Shown piece after piece: positions 60,826-64,000 of a stretch of 64,000 bases of DNA. The number at the start of each line of letters is the position of its first letter. Positions within the stretch are counted from its first letter, which is position 1. Origin of the DNA: Pseudoflavonifractor capillosus (lineage in GTDB: Bacteria > Bacillota > Clostridia > Oscillospirales > Oscillospiraceae); NCBI RefSeq assembly GCF_016899775.1, contig NZ_JACJJE010000002.1, positions 55,758-119,757 on the forward strand. The letters run 5' to 3'. The position numbers were made by a program, and so were the translations under genes. Under the pieces are notes generated by a model. It was not told where the DNA came from. It worked only from the letters and a program-made list of their open reading frames with translations, and did not search any database.

Positions 60826-61096
60826 GCGGGCGGGTCACGGACCCGCCCCTACGGCGGAAAGCGGACCGGGAGCGTTGGTTCGGCAGAGCCAGGCGCGGAA
60901 GTGGAACCGCACCGGCCCCAATTTTCCACATATCCAGGGCCCAGTGGCCTGGCGGGAATTTAGAACGCCACTCAGATTTTGCGCGCCGGAAATGCTCTGC
61001 CCGCCCCAAGGGGTAACCCCCGTAATGGGGTCCGGGGAAAGGCGACTATGAGCACGAAGTGCTCATCCGGAGCCGTCCCCGGCGGCGAAATCCCTT
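60826..61096 (-). repeat. Large inverted repeat, copy B
   Basis: This is the reverse-strand partner of copy A, without the 95-bp insertion. It runs from the REP-like end (60826-60851) through GAGCGTTGGTTCGGC and TGGAACCGCACCGG to GGCGAAATCCCTT (61084-61096). It ends 75 bp before spoIIIAA. Confidence 0.75.
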
Positions 61097-61170
61097 GGCA
61101 AAGAAGAAACCACCCCCAGTCATATCCCCCGGCCTGTCCACATAGGATAGAGCAAAGGCCGGTGAGGAAT

Positions 61171-62079
61171 ATGGAACACAATCAACAGGCATATGAACAG
61201 TCCGCCCGGGTGCTCCCCATCCGCCTGCGGCAGGAGGCGCTGAGCCTCCCCCCTGCGGACCGGGGGCGGGCGGAGGAGCTGCGGCTCCGGTGCGGACAGC
61301 CTCTGACGGTGGTCCTTCCGGAGGGGGAGCGGACCCTGGGCCGGGAGTCGGTGACAGGCCGGGACCTGGAGCAGCTGCTGGAGCTGGCCAGCCGGGCCTC
61401 GGTCCACACGGTGCTGGACCAGCTGCGCCGGGGGTATCTGACCGTGGAGGGGGGCCACCGGGTGGGGCTGTGCGGCACCGCCGTCCTCCGGGGCGGGGAG
61501 ATCTTCAACCTGCGGAACCTGTCCTCCGCCTCCGTGCGGGTGGCCCGCCAGGGCCTGGGGGCGGCGGAGCCGGTGTGGGACAAGCTGACGGGCACGGACG
61601 GCTGTCTGGAGAGCACCCTCATCCTGGCCCCTCCCGGGGCGGGCAAGACCACCCTCCTGCGGGACTTGATCCGCATGGCCTCCGACGGGGTGCACATGCC
61701 CCCCCAGCGGGTGGGGGTGGCCGACGAGCGGGGGGAGATTGCCGCCCTGTGGAACGGCCGCCCCCAGCTGGCAGTGGGGAGGCGCACCGACGTGCTGGAG
61801 GGCTGCCCCAAGGCCCAGGGGCTGATGATGCTCCTGCGGGCCATGAACCCCCAGATTCTGGCGGCGGACGAGATCACCGCCCCGGAGGACGTCCGGGCCC
61901 TGGTGACGGCGGCGGGGTGCGGAACCGCCCTGCTGGCCACCGCCCACGGCCGGGACCGGGAGGACTTGACCCGCCGCCCCCTCTACCGGGAGCTGATGGC
62001 GGCCCGAGTGTTCCGGCATCTGGTGTACATCCGCCCCCAGCAGGGCGCGCGGCGGTATGAAGTGGAGGGATTGGCATGA
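61171..62079 (+). CDS. spoIIIAA: Stage III sporulation protein AA (ATPase)
   Basis: This 302-aa secretion-type ATPase energises the SpoIIIA-SpoIIQ channel between mother cell and forespore. Walker A is LAPPGAGKTTLLRDL; Walker B region is MNPQILAADEIT; VGVADERGEIAALW is family-specific. ATG 61171 follows GGTGAGGA. It is the first gene of the spoIIIA operon and is expected to be under mother-cell sigma-E; I could not pin the promoter in the repeat-rich upstream. Confidence 0.95.
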   Translation: MEHNQQAYEQSARVLPIRLRQEALSLPPADRGRAEELRLRCGQPLTVVLPEGERTLGRESVTGRDLEQLLELASRASVHTVLDQLRRGYLTVEGGHRVGLCGTAVLRGGEIFNLRNLSSASVRVARQGLGAAEPVWDKLTGTDGCLESTLILAPPGAGKTTLLRDLIRMASDGVHMPPQRVGVADERGEIAALWNGRPQLAVGRRTDVLEGCPKAQGLMMLLRAMNPQILAADEITAPEDVRALVTAAGCGTALLATAHGRDREDLTRRPLYRELMAARVFRHLVYIRPQQGARRYEVEGLA

Positions 62080-62585
62080 TGCGTCTGATGGGGGCGGTGC
62101 TGGTGGCCTTCGGGGCCGCCTGGCTGGGTCTGACGGCGGCGGCGGAGCTGGGGCGGAAGGTGCGGCGGCTGGAGCAGCTGTCCATTGGTCTGGAGCTGCT
62201 GGAGCGGGAGCTGTGGGAGCGGGGCAGCCCCCTGCCCCAGGTGCTGGAGGAGTTATCTCTCCGGACAGGGGAGCCGGCCAGCACCCTGTTTGCCCAGTGC
62301 GCCGCCGCCTGCGGCCAACTGGACCGGGAGCCCTTCCCCGATGCATGGCGGCGGCTGGTGACCGAGCTGGAGGGTCTCACCCCGGAGGGCCGGGCCGCTC
62401 TGCTACCCCTGGGGGAGGTGCTGGGCCGGTACGAGGCCCAGGGCCAGCGGGAGGCCATCGCCCAGGCCCGCGCCGCCCTGGACCGGGAGCGGGAGCGGGC
62501 GGAGGGCGAGAAGTTGCGCATGGGCCGGGTGTACCAGGCCCTGGGGCTGAGCGGCGGCGCGTTTCTGGTCATTTTGCTCCTTTGA
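62076..62585 (+). CDS. spoIIIAB: Stage III sporulation protein AB
   Basis: It has 169 aa: an N-terminal membrane helix (LMGAVLVAFGAAWLGLTAA), a long helical domain (KVRRLEQLSIGLELLERELWERG; PLPQVLEELSLRTG) and a C-terminal helix (ALGLSGGAFLVILLL). It has the same architecture as GspF-like SpoIIIAB. It overlaps spoIIIAA by ATGA. Confidence 0.92.
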   Translation: MMRLMGAVLVAFGAAWLGLTAAAELGRKVRRLEQLSIGLELLERELWERGSPLPQVLEELSLRTGEPASTLFAQCAAACGQLDREPFPDAWRRLVTELEGLTPEGRAALLPLGEVLGRYEAQGQREAIAQARAALDRERERAEGEKLRMGRVYQALGLSGGAFLVILLL

Positions 62586-62652
62586 GGGAGTACAATACTG
62601 TCTGCGGCGGGAGGCCATCCCGAGGCGGACGCCACGAAAGAGGGATGGACAC

Positions 62653-62847
62653 ATGGAGGTAGACCTGATTTTCCGCATTGCGGCCATCGGCATCCTGGTG
62701 GCGGTGCTCAACCAGGTGTTGATCCGGGCGGGCCGGGACGAGCAGGCCATGATGACCACGCTGGCGGGGCTGGTGGTGGTGCTGATGATGGTGGTGCAGG
62801 AGATCGCCGACCTGTTCGACCTGGTGAAAAACCTGTTCGGCCTATGA
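62653..62847 (+). CDS. spoIIIAC: Stage III sporulation protein AC
   Basis: This 64-aa two-helix membrane protein (LIFRIAAIGILVAVLNQVLI; LAGLVVVLMMVVQEIADLF) is nearly canonical in length and in the EIADLFDLVKNLFGL end. It begins at ATG 62653 after AAAGAGGGA, 67 nt after spoIIIAB. Confidence 0.95.
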   Translation: MEVDLIFRIAAIGILVAVLNQVLIRAGRDEQAMMTTLAGLVVVLMMVVQEIADLFDLVKNLFGL

Positions 62848-63236
62848 CGGAGCTGATGACCCAGGCGGCAGCGGTGGCGGTGACGGCCGCCCTGTGCGCC
62901 GCCGTGGTGCGGCGGGGAACCCCGGAGATCGCCCTGGTGCTGGTGCTGGCGGCGGGGGTCTGGGTGCTGCTGAGCGCGGCGGAGGGCCTCACGTCGGTGG
63001 CCGCCCTTATGGAGGAGCTGGCCCAGCTGGCCGGCCTGGACCGGACGGTGGTGGAGCCGGTGTTCAAGACGGTGGTGCTGTCCATCCTCACCAAGCTCAC
63101 CGGCGAGGTGTGCCGCTCAGCGGGGGAGGGCGGGCTGGCCTCCGCCGTGGAGATCGCGGGGACGGTGCTGGCCCTGGCGGCCGCCCTGCCTCTGGTGCGG
63201 GGGGTCATGGAGCTGATGGCGGAGATGCTGGTATGA
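62844..63236 (+). CDS. spoIIIAD: Stage III sporulation protein AD
   Basis: It has 130 aa with about four helices (AAAVAVTAALCAAVVRRGTP; EIALVLVLAAGVWVLLSA). Family marks are VEPVFKTVVLSILTKLTGEV and CRSAGEGGLASAVEIAGTV. ATGA overlaps join it to spoIIIAC and to spoIIIAE. Confidence 0.95.
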   Translation: MTELMTQAAAVAVTAALCAAVVRRGTPEIALVLVLAAGVWVLLSAAEGLTSVAALMEELAQLAGLDRTVVEPVFKTVVLSILTKLTGEVCRSAGEGGLASAVEIAGTVLALAAALPLVRGVMELMAEMLV

Positions 63237-63981
63237 GACGGATGATCTGTGTGCTGATGGTGCTGCTCCCCTTCCTGGTCCTGCCCGCCCTGGGGGCGGA
63301 GCTGTCCTTCCCCCAGGTGGACGAGCTCCTCCAGGAGGCGGAGGGCTATGGGGTGACGGAGACCGACGACCTGGGCCAGGGGGTCCAGAGCATTTTGGAG
63401 ACGGGGCTGGACCAGGCGGGGAGCCTGCTCCAGCACAGCCTCCAGACCGGGCTGAAGCTGCTGGCGGTGGTCCTGCTGTGCGGTCTGGCGGAGAGCGCCG
63501 CGCTGGACGGGAAGGCGGGCGGCCTGAAAGCGGTGGAGGTGGCGGGGGCCCTGGCGGTGACCGCCCTGACGGTGAGCGACATGAACGCCATGATCGGCCT
63601 GGGCCGGGAGACGATCCAGCAGATGGACGCCTTTGCCGGCCTCCTCCTGCCCGCCATGGCAACCCTCACCGCCGCCACCGGCGGCGTCACCGGGGCGGCG
63701 GTGCGGCAGGGGGTGACGGTGCTCTTCTCCGACCTGCTCATCACCGCCATTGACCGGCTGCTGGTCCCCCTGCTATATGCCTATGTAGCCGCCTGCTGCG
63801 CCCAGGCCGCCCTGGGCAACGAGGGGCTGAAGAAGCTCTCCGCCCTCATCAAGGGGGCCATCACCTTCCTGCTCACCGGGGGGCTTCTGGTGTTCGTGGG
63901 GTACTTAACGGCCAGCGGGGCCATCGCCGGATCGGCGGACGCGGCGGCGGTAAAGGCGGCCAAGCTGGCCATCTCCCGGGC
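63233..63981 (+). CDS. spoIIIAE: Stage III sporulation protein AE, truncated by the contig end
   Basis: The first about 249 codons of a membrane protein of about 390 aa. It has a signal-like N-terminus (MICVLMVLLPFLVLPALGAE), then LLAVVLLCGLAESAAL, AGLLLPAMATLTAATGGVTG and LLYAYVAACCAQAALGNEGL. The reading frame runs into adapter sequence at 63982, so the final codons (CLLYTS) are not genomic. The truncation is artefactual; the remainder should lie in the next contig. Confidence 0.93.
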
Positions 63982-64000
63982 CTGTCTCTTATACACATCT
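63982..64000. other. Nextera/Tn5 mosaic-end adapter sequence
   Basis: CTGTCTCTTATACACATCT is exactly the 19-base transposase mosaic-end used in tagmentation libraries. In frame with spoIIIAE it reads LYTS, and on the other strand it starts a frame with MYKRQ, both well-known contamination peptides. It is not part of the organism. Confidence 0.97.

Overview
The window looks like a chromosomal contig from a GC-rich, spore-forming member of the Clostridia, most likely an Oscillospiraceae gut bacterium of the Flavonifractor/Lawsonibacter/Pseudoflavonifractor type. This rests on AGGAGG-type ribosome sites, a T-box leader, spoIIIA and spoVAC genes, BlaI/BlaR1, SLH domains and strong GC bias. The species is an inference. 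The last 19 bases are the Nextera/Tn5 mosaic-end adapter, so the right end is a library artefact inside a truncated spoIIIAE.

Layout. 1-205: start of an ECF sigma factor. 311-6517: T-box-controlled ilvB-ilvN-ilvB-ilvN-ilvC operon with two different acetolactate synthases. 6538-7123: small ribbon-helix-helix repressor unit under a promoter embedded in a palindrome. 7125-10675: lipoprotein, pyrB with a PyrI-like zinc tail, and a CNNM/CorC transporter behind a long terminator-bearing leader. 10702-14276: seven tRNA genes, tRNA-tail hairpin repeats and an aldo/keto reductase. 14405-28000: rpsU, leuS, sfp-type transferase, spoVAC, sstT, yibE/F, an SLH metallophosphatase and ppx-ppk1, interspersed with three copies of a small mobile-looking element that abuts transcription terminators. 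27993-41063: a PadR regulator followed by eight tandem A/B pairs of bitopic membrane proteins (HAAS domain + ectodomain, then a short basic tail + ectodomain), all on the minus strand. 41242-49901: cytidylate kinase-like gene, a phosphatase-acetyltransferase fusion, the pyrD-pyrK-(two zinc proteins)-pyrF-pyrC cluster and cdd. 49978-56780: VanZ-like, MATE, AGCS symporter, gluQ, ECF sigma/RsgI-like anti-sigma pair. 56820-61096: blaI-blaR1 unit, then two roughly 260-bp inverted repeats flanking a DUF3796/XRE pair. 61171-63981: spoIIIAA-AE.

The candidate undescribed system is the 17-gene PadR/HAAS array. Its cytoplasmic domain is almost invariant, its ectodomains diverge, every pair is joined by a 4-nt stop/start overlap, and the operon has twin operators over its promoter. 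Two of its genes carry an in-frame amber codon. The second novelty is the repeat family inserted exactly at terminators, with the terminator hairpin duplicated on both sides.

Pyrimidine synthesis genes are split between pyrB (7.9 kb) and the pyrC-F-K-D cluster (43-49 kb). Branched-chain synthesis is complete through IlvC.
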